Shown here in pieces: positions 8,560 through 16,273 of a stretch of DNA of 50,646 nt. This DNA is from Pelagibacteraceae bacterium. Its GTDB lineage: Bacteria > Pseudomonadota > Alphaproteobacteria > HIMB59. The first letter of the stretch is position 1; every line of letters starts with the position of its first letter. The stretch spans positions 1 to 50,646 of the forward strand of contig VTPN01000006.1 of NCBI GenBank assembly GCA_008638215.1, in the 5' to 3' direction. The notes below the pieces were generated by a model. It was given only the letters and a program-made list of their open reading frames with translations, made no database searches and was not told the origin of the DNA. A program made the translations under genes and the position numbers.

Positions 8560-9642
8560 ATGGCCGAGATTGAAATTAAAAACTTACACAAATCTTTTTC
8601 TGATTTTATTGCTGTCAAAAATTCTAATTTAGTCATTGAAAATAAAGAATTTTTTGTCCTTTTAGGACCATCTGGATGTGGAAAAACTACCACTTTAAGA
8701 ATGATAGCGGGTCTGGAACTTCCCACTTCAGGAAATATTTTTCTTGATAAAGAGGATGTCAGTTATCTCAGGGCCTCTCAAAGAGATATCGCATTTGTAT
8801 TTCAATTGTTCGCTTTATATCCTCATCTCAATGTTAGAAATAATTTAGCCTTCCCACTTAAGATGCAGGGATATTCTAAGCAAGACATTGATACAAGAGT
8901 AATGGAGGCGGCAAAACTTCTTCGTATAGACCATATTCTCAAATCAAAAACATCAGGATTAGCAGGAGGGGATCGTCAGCGAGTTGCATTAGGTAGAGCG
9001 TTAGTTCGTCGTCCAAAAGCATTCTTAATGGATGAACCTCTTGGTACCCTGGATGCAGAATTCAGAGAATTAATGTGTTTAGAATTAAGAAAGTTACACG
9101 ACGATATTGATGCCACTACAGTTTATGTTACTCATGATCAACAAGAGGCTATGTCGATGGCTGATCGGATAGCTGTAATGAATGAAGGGGAAATTTTACA
9201 GGCAGACTCTCCAAATATTATTTATAACAAACCTAAAACTAAGTTCGTTGCAAATTTCATAGGATCACCCGGAATGAATTTCATGCCTATTAATCAAAAA
9301 ATTTCTCCTAATCAAAATAATGTTTCGGTAGCGGGCACAATTATTAATATTCCAACACAAAAAGATGGATCAAGTTCAGATCAAAACTTCTTAGGTGTTA
9401 GACCAGAGAATTTAAAACTGGTTTCCGAAAATGGAATTAAAGGTAATATTTTTGGTGTAGAATATTTGGGTTCTAGAAAAATATTAACCGTAGAAACGGT
9501 TGTGGGAAATATCAAAATCCGTGTTGATAGTGATACCAATGTTCAAATAAATGAACAGGTGCAATTTAATGTATTAAACAATAATCAAATTGTCTTTGAT
9601 GGTTCAACAGATAAAGCTTTAATAAGCGAGTTTATATCCTAA
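8560..9642 (+). CDS. ABC transporter ATPase 1, altered signature motif
   Basis: A MalK-type ATPase of 360 residues with a C-terminal TOBE-like region. Walker A GPSGCGKT is at 36-43, Q-loop Gln82, Walker B FLMDE at 155-159 and switch His192. The signature reads LAGGD (134-138) rather than LSGGQ, and the D-loop reads GTLD (162-165) rather than SxLD. Its stop overlaps the ATG of the second ATPase by one base. Two adjacent, different ATPases suggest a heterodimer. The changed signature of this subunit would face the nucleotide held by the Walker A of its partner, so one of the two ATP sites may be weak. This is inference from the standard ABC dimer geometry. Confidence 0.93.
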   Translation: MAEIEIKNLHKSFSDFIAVKNSNLVIENKEFFVLLGPSGCGKTTTLRMIAGLELPTSGNIFLDKEDVSYLRASQRDIAFVFQLFALYPHLNVRNNLAFPLKMQGYSKQDIDTRVMEAAKLLRIDHILKSKTSGLAGGDRQRVALGRALVRRPKAFLMDEPLGTLDAEFRELMCLELRKLHDDIDATTVYVTHDQQEAMSMADRIAVMNEGEILQADSPNIIYNKPKTKFVANFIGSPGMNFMPINQKISPNQNNVSVAGTIINIPTQKDGSSSDQNFLGVRPENLKLVSENGIKGNIFGVEYLGSRKILTVETVVGNIKIRVDSDTNVQINEQVQFNVLNNNQIVFDGSTDKALISEFIS

Positions 9643-10652
9643 TGGCAACTGTAGAGCTCCAAGGAGTAACCAAAATATTTGATAAAACCGTCAAGGCTTT
9701 AGATCAAATTTCTTTTACTGTTCAAAATGGAAAATTTTTTGTTCTCTTGGGCCCAACAGGAGCTGGAAAAACAACCACTTTAAGAGCAATTGCGGGTTTA
9801 GAGAAAATAGATCATGGTAAAATTTTATTCGATGAAGAAGATGTTACGACCGCTCAGCCAGCAGCTAGGGATACCGCTTTTGTTTTCCAACAATACTCTT
9901 TATACCCCCATTACAAGGTTTATGACAATTTAGCTTTCCCGCTAAGATCCCCCTTACGAAAGGTCCCCGAACAAGAAATTAATTCTAAGGTCACTAAAAT
10001 TGCAGAAATGCTTAAAATTTCCAGCAAACTCAATAACAAAGCTACGGAGCTATCTGGGGGAGAGATGCAACGTGTTGCTATTGGACGTGCTTTGGTTAGA
10101 GAGCCTAATATTTATTTAATGGATGAACCTCTATCGTCACTTGATGCAAAACTTCGTGAAAGTCTTCGTGTAGAGCTTAAAAATATTCAACTAAATCTTG
10201 GGGCTACTATTTTATATGTTACGCATGATCAAGCGGAGGCCACAACTATGGCTGACCAAATAGGTGTTCTTGAAAATGGAAAAATTGCTCAAATTGGATC
10301 TCCAGAAGAGATCTACAACAATCCAAATTCTATTTATGTTGCTAATCGATTGGGGTCTCCTAAAATAAATATAGTTAAAAATTCAGTCTTGAGCTCGATA
10401 ATTTCTACAAATGCTTACCAATTGGGTTTAAGGCCAGAGCATATTAAGTTGGGTCAAGGAGATTTGTCAGCTTCAGTTAAAACAGTTGAGGCTTTAGGTG
10501 CTGAGACTGTTGTAGAGCTAGAATATAACGGAATAGAAATGCTTTGTTTATATCAAGGGTCTTTTGATGGCCAAAGAGGCGATAATATTAAATTTGCCAT
10601 TGATCAATCTAAAGTTTTATTTTTTAATGAAGATGGAAATAAAATTCTATGA
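9642..10652 (+). CDS. ABC transporter ATPase 2, canonical motifs
   Basis: The second MalK-type ATPase, 336 residues. All motifs are standard: Walker A GPTGAGKT 37-44, Gln83, signature LSGGE 137-141, Walker B YLMDE 158-162, D-loop SSLD and switch His195. A shorter TOBE-like C-terminal region follows. It overlaps its neighbours by one base upstream and four bases downstream (ATGA), so it is translated in step with the first ATPase and DhaL. Likely partner of ATPase 1 in an asymmetric importer. Confidence 0.93.
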   Translation: MATVELQGVTKIFDKTVKALDQISFTVQNGKFFVLLGPTGAGKTTTLRAIAGLEKIDHGKILFDEEDVTTAQPAARDTAFVFQQYSLYPHYKVYDNLAFPLRSPLRKVPEQEINSKVTKIAEMLKISSKLNNKATELSGGEMQRVAIGRALVREPNIYLMDEPLSSLDAKLRESLRVELKNIQLNLGATILYVTHDQAEATTMADQIGVLENGKIAQIGSPEEIYNNPNSIYVANRLGSPKINIVKNSVLSSIISTNAYQLGLRPEHIKLGQGDLSASVKTVEALGAETVVELEYNGIEMLCLYQGSFDGQRGDNIKFAIDQSKVLFFNEDGNKIL

Positions 10653-11278
10653 GTGTCAATTTTTTAATTAATCAGGCTAAATTAATTCAGGAAGTAATTG
10701 ACGCCCATGCACTAGAAATTGAAAAGCTTGATCAAGAAATCGGTGATGGGGATCATATTTTTAATGTCCAAAGAGGTATAAAACTTGTTATTGAACTGGA
10801 ACCAACTATCAAAGAATTACCAATTTCCAAGGCTCTAAATCAAATCGCGATGAAAGTTCTATCTGGTATAGGTGGTTCTTCGGGTGCTCTTTTTGGAACT
10901 TTATTTATGACAATGGCTAAAGGCGAAAATATCGATGAAGGTGTTGATTATAAAAAAGCTATTGAGATATTTTCACTAGGCGTAGAAGCTGTCAAACAAA
11001 GAGGAAAAGCCGATGTAGGTGAAAAAACCATGATGGACGTATTAATTCCAGTGGCCAACTGCTTACAAGATGGAATTCAAAATAACAGAGATATTAATGA
11101 AATTTTAACTGAGGCTGTTCAAGTGGCAGAAGATGGAATGCTATCCACAAAAGACTTGTTAGCAACAAAAGGAAGAGCATCTTTTTTAGGTGAAAGAGCA
11201 AAAGGCCATATTGATCCTGGAGCCCGATCATCACAATTAATGATTAAAACTGTCTGTGAGTCAGTGATAAAAAAATAG
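10649..11278 (+). CDS. dhaL: Dihydroxyacetone kinase subunit L (nucleotide-binding)
   Basis: The nucleotide-binding subunit of a DHA-type ketose kinase, 209 residues. The Mg-nucleotide aspartates are all present: Asp28, Asp33 and Asp35 in LDQEIGDGDHI. A Gly/Ser-rich nucleotide loop follows (GIGGSSGALFG). It overlaps the ATPase gene by four bases and precedes dhaK by 8 bases, where AGGAGG gives dhaK a strong ribosome site. No DhaM or other PTS phosphocarrier gene is in the window, so the kinase probably uses ATP directly. The real substrate may be dihydroxyacetone or another short ketose such as erythrulose; the importer context leaves this open. Confidence 0.88.
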   Translation: MSVNFLINQAKLIQEVIDAHALEIEKLDQEIGDGDHIFNVQRGIKLVIELEPTIKELPISKALNQIAMKVLSGIGGSSGALFGTLFMTMAKGENIDEGVDYKKAIEIFSLGVEAVKQRGKADVGEKTMMDVLIPVANCLQDGIQNNRDINEILTEAVQVAEDGMLSTKDLLATKGRASFLGERAKGHIDPGARSSQLMIKTVCESVIKK

Positions 11279-11286
11279 GAGGAAAT

Positions 11287-12279
11287 ATGAAAAAATTTAT
11301 GAATACATCCGACGACTTTCTAAAGGAAAGTCTTCAAGGATTTGGTGCAGCTCATCAAGATATAGTGAGTGTTTACTATGATCCTAATTTCATCACAAGA
11401 TCCCAATCGACTAAAGAAGGAAAAGTCGCTTTAATTAGTGGAGGTGGAAGTGGCCATGAGCCAATGCATGGGGGCTTAGTAGGACACGGGATGCTTGACG
11501 CAGCCTGTCCTGGGTTTGTATTTTCCTCTCCCACACCTGACCAAATGTTAGCTGCTGCAGAAAAAGTTGATAGTGGCGCTGGGGTTCTATTTATTGTGAA
11601 AAATTATTCAGGTGATGTGATGAATTTTCAAATGGCTTCAGAAATGATGCAAAGCCCAAACGAATCCGTCTTAACAAATGATGATGTTGCTGTTGAAGAC
11701 TCCTCATTTACAACTGGCCGAAGAGGTGTGGCTGCTACAGTATTAGTTGAAAAAATTGTAGGATCATTAGCTGAGCATGGTGGCTCTCTTCAAGAATGTA
11801 AATCCTTAGGGGATAAGGTTAATAAAAATTCAGGTTCTATGGGCGTTGCTTTTTCTAGCTGCACTGTTCCCGCTGCAGGTAAGCCTACTTTTGAATTAGG
11901 ATTTGATGAAATGGAATTTGGCGTAGGTATACATGGTGAGCCTGGTAGAAGAAGAGATAAAATTAAACCCGCTCAAGATATTACTAATGAACTTTTAGAA
12001 GCAATTATTGAAGACCTCAAACCCAATTCTAATGAAGAAATGCTTTTGTTTATTAATGGAATGGGAGGAACACCATTAACAGAACTGTACCTAGTTTTTG
12101 ATAATGCTAAAAAATTCCTTGATAGTAAAAATATTAAGATATCAAGATCTTTAGTCGGTAATTATTGCACTTCTTTGGAAATGCAAGGCGCTTCCATTAC
12201 GCTTACTAAGCTTGATGAAGAAATAGTTAAACACTGGGACTCTAAAGTTCACACCGCCGCAATGCGTTGGGGAATGTAA
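11287..12279 (+). CDS. dhaK: Dihydroxyacetone kinase subunit K (ketose-binding)
   Basis: The substrate-binding subunit of a DHA-type kinase, 330 residues. His216 in GVGIHGEPG is the residue that forms the covalent hemiaminal with the ketose. His57 in SGHEPMHGG and Asp110 in NYSGD complete the active site. AGGAGG lies 4 bases before the ATG. Separate K and L polypeptides are usual for PTS-dependent enzymes, whereas ATP-dependent ones are usually fused; here they are separate but no PTS partner is nearby. The product (for example DHAP) would enter central metabolism. Last large gene of the importer operon. Confidence 0.9.
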   Translation: MKKFMNTSDDFLKESLQGFGAAHQDIVSVYYDPNFITRSQSTKEGKVALISGGGSGHEPMHGGLVGHGMLDAACPGFVFSSPTPDQMLAAAEKVDSGAGVLFIVKNYSGDVMNFQMASEMMQSPNESVLTNDDVAVEDSSFTTGRRGVAATVLVEKIVGSLAEHGGSLQECKSLGDKVNKNSGSMGVAFSSCTVPAAGKPTFELGFDEMEFGVGIHGEPGRRRDKIKPAQDITNELLEAIIEDLKPNSNEEMLLFINGMGGTPLTELYLVFDNAKKFLDSKNIKISRSLVGNYCTSLEMQGASITLTKLDEEIVKHWDSKVHTAAMRWGM

Positions 12280-12302
12280 TTAATATCTAATTATCAATCA
12301 TT

Positions 12303-12422
12303 TTGAACTGGGAGAGTATACTTATTCCAATAGTTGTTGTTTGTGGCGCGGCCTGGATTGTTTTTACAGTCAGGAGTATGCAAAAAGACAAAGAAGAAAT
12401 AACAAAAAATAAAAAAAAATAA
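12303..12422 (+). CDS. Possible 39-residue single-pass membrane protein
   Basis: An open frame starting with TTG encodes a short polar N-terminus (NWES), one hydrophobic helix at about 5-23 (ILIPIVVVCGAAWIVF), and a strongly basic tail ending KNKKK. This is the normal layout of a small inner-membrane protein, and nothing else explains the 145-base gap between dhaK and tRNA-Ala. There is no ATG before residue 26 and no clear ribosome site, so the start is uncertain. It would be the last gene of the importer operon. Confidence 0.45.
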   Translation: MNWESILIPIVVVCGAAWIVFTVRSMQKDKEEITKNKKK

Positions 12423-12424
12423 TT

Positions 12425-12500
12425 TGGTGGAGCCAAGGGGGATCGAACCCCTGACCTCTACGCTGCCAGCGTAGCGCTCTCCCAGCTGAGCTATGGCCCC
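12425..12500 (-). tRNA. tRNA-Ala (GGC)
   Basis: On the minus strand, a 76-base cloverleaf begins GGGGCCA, has a standard D arm (GCTCAGCTGGGAGAGC), anticodon stem CTACG/CGTAG with loop CTGGCAG giving anticodon GGC, and T arm GGGGTTCGATCCCCC. The acceptor closes with TGGCTCC, and discriminator A plus CCA is encoded. It reads GCC/GCU alanine codons. Confidence 0.97.
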
Positions 12501-12558
12501 GAAAGTAATTTCGGCATTATAGCTACTTCCAATCTTTGTTCAAAAGATTATTTAAATA

Positions 12559-13470
12559 TTAATCTTTTTTAATCGCTAATATCGTTGGGCGTATTGATTG
12601 TGAAACAATCATTTTTGATAATTTAAATTCTCTATAAATAATATAGATACCCGCTCCAACAATAATAATATTCCCAATATAGTTATTTAATGTGGGTATA
12701 TTTCCAAAGTATAAATAACCAATTAAAGCTCCTATCGCTATTTGAATATATTGAGTCGGAGCAAATAAATAAGAAGGCAGTTTGCTAGCTGCAATAAAGG
12801 TAAGTAAAATCCCAATACCTCTTAAAATACCAGAGAAGCCATTGAGAAATAAGTCAAATTGAGACTCTGCTTTAAAAAAAAAGATCAAAGAAACACCAGT
12901 AATAGAAATTAAAAATATTTTTCCATAAAACATAAAAGAAAAAATATTTTCTTGTTCTCCATATTTTTTTATAATTAGCCAACCTGCAGCAGCAAAAACA
13001 GGTGATAGAAATGCAAAGATAATTAGATTGTTAAATGTTAGACTAAAAGGATCAATGGCAATAATAACACCGATAAATCCAACAATAATTGCAGAATACC
13101 TTCTCCAACCAATTGACTCTCCTAAAAATATATTTGCACCCAATGTAAGCACCAAAGGAAATACAAAAACAATGCTATATAGGGTTACCAAAGGCAAATA
13201 ATGAGAGCTAACAAAAAAAATGATCATAGCAATCAAAGCACAAAGCGATCTTGCTAATTGAATTTTAAAGTTAAATTTTTTTACCTCTTTCCATTTATTT
13301 TTATATGTAATAAACATAGAAATAGGCAATAGTGCAAAAATTGAATTTATAAAAATAATCTGAGTTACGTGATAAGTGTCAATTAATTTTTTACCTATTG
13401 CATCCATGATCACATAAATGGAATAACCCAACAAAGAGAGAAAAAAATAAAAAAGAAAATTTTTTTTCAA
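12559..13470 (-). CDS. EamA (DMT) family exporter
   Basis: A 303-residue inner-membrane protein with about ten hydrophobic segments in two EamA-like halves (GESIGWRRYSAIIVGFIGV closes the first). Family members export metabolites or amino acids, and the substrate cannot be predicted. The start is TTG, with AAAGAG about 8 bases upstream; no ATG occurs near the N-terminus before the first helix. Downstream on the minus strand comes tRNA-Ala in the same direction. The C-terminus is polar and cytoplasmic. Confidence 0.88.
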   Translation of the reverse strand: MKKNFLFYFFLSLLGYSIYVIMDAIGKKLIDTYHVTQIIFINSIFALLPISMFITYKNKWKEVKKFNFKIQLARSLCALIAMIIFFVSSHYLPLVTLYSIVFVFPLVLTLGANIFLGESIGWRRYSAIIVGFIGVIIAIDPFSLTFNNLIIFAFLSPVFAAAGWLIIKKYGEQENIFSFMFYGKIFLISITGVSLIFFFKAESQFDLFLNGFSGILRGIGILLTFIAASKLPSYLFAPTQYIQIAIGALIGYLYFGNIPTLNNYIGNIIIVGAGIYIIYREFKLSKMIVSQSIRPTILAIKKD

Positions 13471-13512
13471 TATGACTCTTTAATTCATGCTTTTAATCAA
13501 ATTAGTAAGAGA

Positions 13513-13896
13513 TTATTTTTTAAGGCTAAAGCCAGCTTTTACCCAAGCGTTTGTACCGCCCGTTAAATTATAAACATTGGTAAAACCCATATCTTGGAGT
13601 GTTTTAGAAGAAAGAGCTGACTGTCCACCGGCGCCACAATATAGGACAATCTTTTTATCAGGGTTAAGTTCCGGACGACGAAAAGGGTTTTCTTCTCTCT
13701 GATCTGCGTGGAATTCTAACATTCCTCTTGGGATATTAACGGATCCTTCAATTGCGCCATCGGATTGAATAACTTCTTTGGATCGAACATCTACGAGGAC
13801 AAGATCTTCGCTACCAAGCGCTTCATTTAATTCCGAGCAAGAAATTTGATTAATTTCTGAATTGGCTTGTTCAAGTAGCTGTAAAAAAGACTTCAT
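13513..13896 (-). CDS. Rhodanese-like domain protein
   Basis: A single rhodanese domain of 127 residues with a short N-terminal helix. The start of the fold shows VLVDVRSKEV, and the active-site loop has Cys87 in YCGAGGQS followed by the typical LTGGTNAW ending. The loop length fits a sulfurtransferase acting on sulfur donors; partners are not evident. It sits between the EamA gene and the Fe-alcohol dehydrogenase gene in the same direction, 61 bases after the latter, so it may or may not share its transcript. Cytoplasmic (no signal peptide). Confidence 0.92.
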   Translation of the reverse strand: MKSFLQLLEQANSEINQISCSELNEALGSEDLVLVDVRSKEVIQSDGAIEGSVNIPRGMLEFHADQREENPFRRPELNPDKKIVLYCGAGGQSALSSKTLQDMGFTNVYNLTGGTNAWVKAGFSLKK

Positions 13897-13957
13897 TAAT
13901 TACTATATATCTGTTTTTCTAAATTAGACAAATGATATTTTTATTTTAATTAATTAG

Positions 13958-15124
13958 TTATCTGCCTTTAAAAATAGATTGAGCAATAATATCTTTCATT
14001 TCCTGTAGAGTGGCTGTTCTTGGATTTGTGGCAAACGCACTATCCTTTAGAGCTTTCTTTGACAGTGAGTCTAAGGAGCTATCTTTGATGCCAATGTCTC
14101 CTAAATTTTTAGGAATTTCGAGTATATTTAACAACTCACAGACTGATTGATAAAAATAATCGAAATCATTATTTTTTAAATTCATCGCTTGGCACATGAT
14201 CGGAACTTTTTTACTTATGACCTTTTCATTAAATCTTAGTACGGAGGGGAGTACTATCGCATTGGTTAATCCATGTTGGGTGTCAAATTCAGCTCCCACC
14301 ATATGAGAGATCGCATGAACAAATCCTAATCCTTTTAAAAAAGATATTCCCGCAAGGCAGGAACCGACTAACATTTTTCCTCTAGCTATTAGATTACTTG
14401 GATCTCTATAAACAATGGGTAAGTTTGGATAGATTAATCGCAATCCTTCAAGGGCAACAGCATCACATAGTGGATGAAAATCATCTATGACATAAGCTTC
14501 AATTGCGTGCACTAAAGCATCAACACCTGTCCAAGCAGTTAAGTTTTTAGGCAGTTCAAGAGTTAACTGTGGATCTAAAATGACCTCAATAGGCTTTTGT
14601 TGAGGATGGGCAATACACCATTTAACAAATAACTTAGTATCTGTTACCATTGCTGAACTTTCGGTTTCAGCTCCTGTTCCTGCTGTTGTTGGAATACAAA
14701 CTAATGGTGGAAACTTATTATTTTCATTTATCTCTGGAGGTTTTTTTTCCCATTCAAAATCCCAAATATCATAATCATTATTGGCTACTAGTGATATGGC
14801 TTTACCTCCATCCATTCCACTGCCACCTCCAATTGCAATAATTCCATCATGGTCCCCTTTGTTAAAAATTAATTTACCCTCAAGAATTTCTGTATCTCTC
14901 GGGTTGGGGGAGATATTAGAAAAAAACCCTGGTTTGAGCTGATGATCTTCTAAATCAGTGAGAATATTTTCAATAAACTTCAGGTTTTTACTTCCATTAT
15001 CGGTAACCACTAAAGGTTTTTTTATGCCTTTGGTTTGACAAATTTCAGATAGTTCTTTTATCCGACCAGGGCCATATCGAATTGGCACAGGAAAAGTCCA
15101 ATTTTGATAAGAAAGATAATCCAT
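13958..15124 (-). CDS. Iron-type alcohol dehydrogenase
   Basis: A group III (Fe-dependent) NAD(P)-linked alcohol dehydrogenase, 388 residues. The nucleotide loop GGGSGMD is at 99-105. Metal ligands are Asp202 and His206 in VDALVHAIEAY, His270 in FVHAISH and His284 in QHGLTNA, the complete set. It could oxidise a short alcohol or diol, or reduce a lactaldehyde- or glycerol-like aldehyde. It faces a 378-base gap with its ATG at 15124. Confidence 0.93.
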   Translation of the reverse strand: MDYLSYQNWTFPVPIRYGPGRIKELSEICQTKGIKKPLVVTDNGSKNLKFIENILTDLEDHQLKPGFFSNISPNPRDTEILEGKLIFNKGDHDGIIAIGGGSGMDGGKAISLVANNDYDIWDFEWEKKPPEINENNKFPPLVCIPTTAGTGAETESSAMVTDTKLFVKWCIAHPQQKPIEVILDPQLTLELPKNLTAWTGVDALVHAIEAYVIDDFHPLCDAVALEGLRLIYPNLPIVYRDPSNLIARGKMLVGSCLAGISFLKGLGFVHAISHMVGAEFDTQHGLTNAIVLPSVLRFNEKVISKKVPIMCQAMNLKNNDFDYFYQSVCELLNILEIPKNLGDIGIKDSSLDSLSKKALKDSAFATNPRTATLQEMKDIIAQSIFKGR

Positions 15125-15502
15125 GAGTTTTAATATCGCATAAATTTCTCTTGAAACCTATAAACTAATTTTAGTGTTTTAAAAAGTATACAAAATCAAT
15201 ACGGTAATAAATATCTATGAAAATTTTGAAATAAAAAACTAAATTCACAAAACAATTGAACAAGCAGATTATAGCCCCCATTCACCCATTAAGTTTAAAT
15301 GGTAATGGCTGAATTTTATACCAATACTCTTATGATAAAGAGTATGATTAAAATAGGAAAGATATTAAATGCGTATCTCCCGCAAAATCATTTAATGTTT
15401 TGTTTATATGTCAAAATAAATATTAAACGATGATAAGAATATTGGAATTTTGTAGAAAAAAAGCTATCTCTTAATATAGTTTTCATGAAAGTTTAAGAGA
15501 AA
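15125..15502. other. Gene-free interval between divergent genes
   Basis: A 378-base AT-rich region, unusually long for this window. It holds an 8-bp inverted repeat ATACTCTT/AAGAGTAT (15324-15345, 6-base loop) without a following T-run. A 42-codon frame at 15305-15433 looks non-coding. Promoters for both flanking genes should be here, but no confident -35/-10 pair was found. Confidence 0.5.
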
Positions 15503-16273
15503 ATGAAAATAGGAATATTTCAACCTAATATTTATCACTACTCAACTATCGATAGTAAATTATCCAAGTTAGAGGAAATTCTAAAATCATATGATTTAGA
15601 TTTACTAGTTTTACCTGAGCTATTTTTAAGTTTTTATTTATCAAAAGCGCAAGTTTCTCAGTATCTAAATGAGGATATTCAATTTTTTAAAAAAAAGATT
15701 TTACAAATAGGGAAAAAATTTCAGTGCCATCTTGTTTGTGGATATCCCGAATATGAAAATGATAAAATATTTAATAGCGCTTTAGTTGCAGGAACTCATA
15801 ATAATATTATCTACAATCATCGAAAAACTTTTTTAGCTCCTAACCCCATGGAGCAGTCATTGTTTTCTAAAGGCCAAAATTTTGAAATTTTTAATATTAA
15901 CGATATAAGATGTTCTACTCTTATCTGTTATGAATTCGAATTCCCTGAGATTGTAAGAAAACTAGCAAGATTGGGGGCTCAACTCATGCTTATTCCTACA
16001 GCTTTAACAGAAGAATTTAAATTTATTTCTAATGAGATGCTTAAAACTAGAGCCTTTGAAAATCAAATTGTGATGGTTTATGCGAATTATTGTGGGAAGT
16101 CAGATAGTCATGATTTTTGTGGAAATAGTGCGATCGTAAATGAAAAAGGTGAAGACTTAATTAGGCTTGGATCAGAGGAAGAATTTGCTATGGCAGAAGT
16201 GAATTTTGAAAGTCAAGAATCTAGACGAAAAAGATTACCTTATTTTGAGGATTTAACTAAATTTGAAGCCTAA
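15503..16273 (+). CDS. Carbon-nitrogen hydrolase (nitrilase superfamily)
   Basis: An amidase-type enzyme of 256 residues with the full Glu-Lys-Cys triad: Glu39 in VLPEL, Lys108 in NHRKTFLAP and Cys142 in LICYEFEFPE. Length and layout fit omega-amidase or small aliphatic amidase relatives that release ammonia from amides or nitriles. The substrate is not identifiable. TTTAAGAG precedes the ATG. The last 17 bases overlap the convergent flavoprotein gene. Confidence 0.9.
   Translation: MKIGIFQPNIYHYSTIDSKLSKLEEILKSYDLDLLVLPELFLSFYLSKAQVSQYLNEDIQFFKKKILQIGKKFQCHLVCGYPEYENDKIFNSALVAGTHNNIIYNHRKTFLAPNPMEQSLFSKGQNFEIFNINDIRCSTLICYEFEFPEIVRKLARLGAQLMLIPTALTEEFKFISNEMLKTRAFENQIVMVYANYCGKSDSHDFCGNSAIVNEKGEDLIRLGSEEEFAMAEVNFESQESRRKRLPYFEDLTKFEA

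Noticed and set aside
15305-15433. 42-codon frame in the gap before the nitrilase gene
   Set aside because: It spans the inverted repeat, has no ribosome site or helix pattern, and its residues look like random AT-rich translation.
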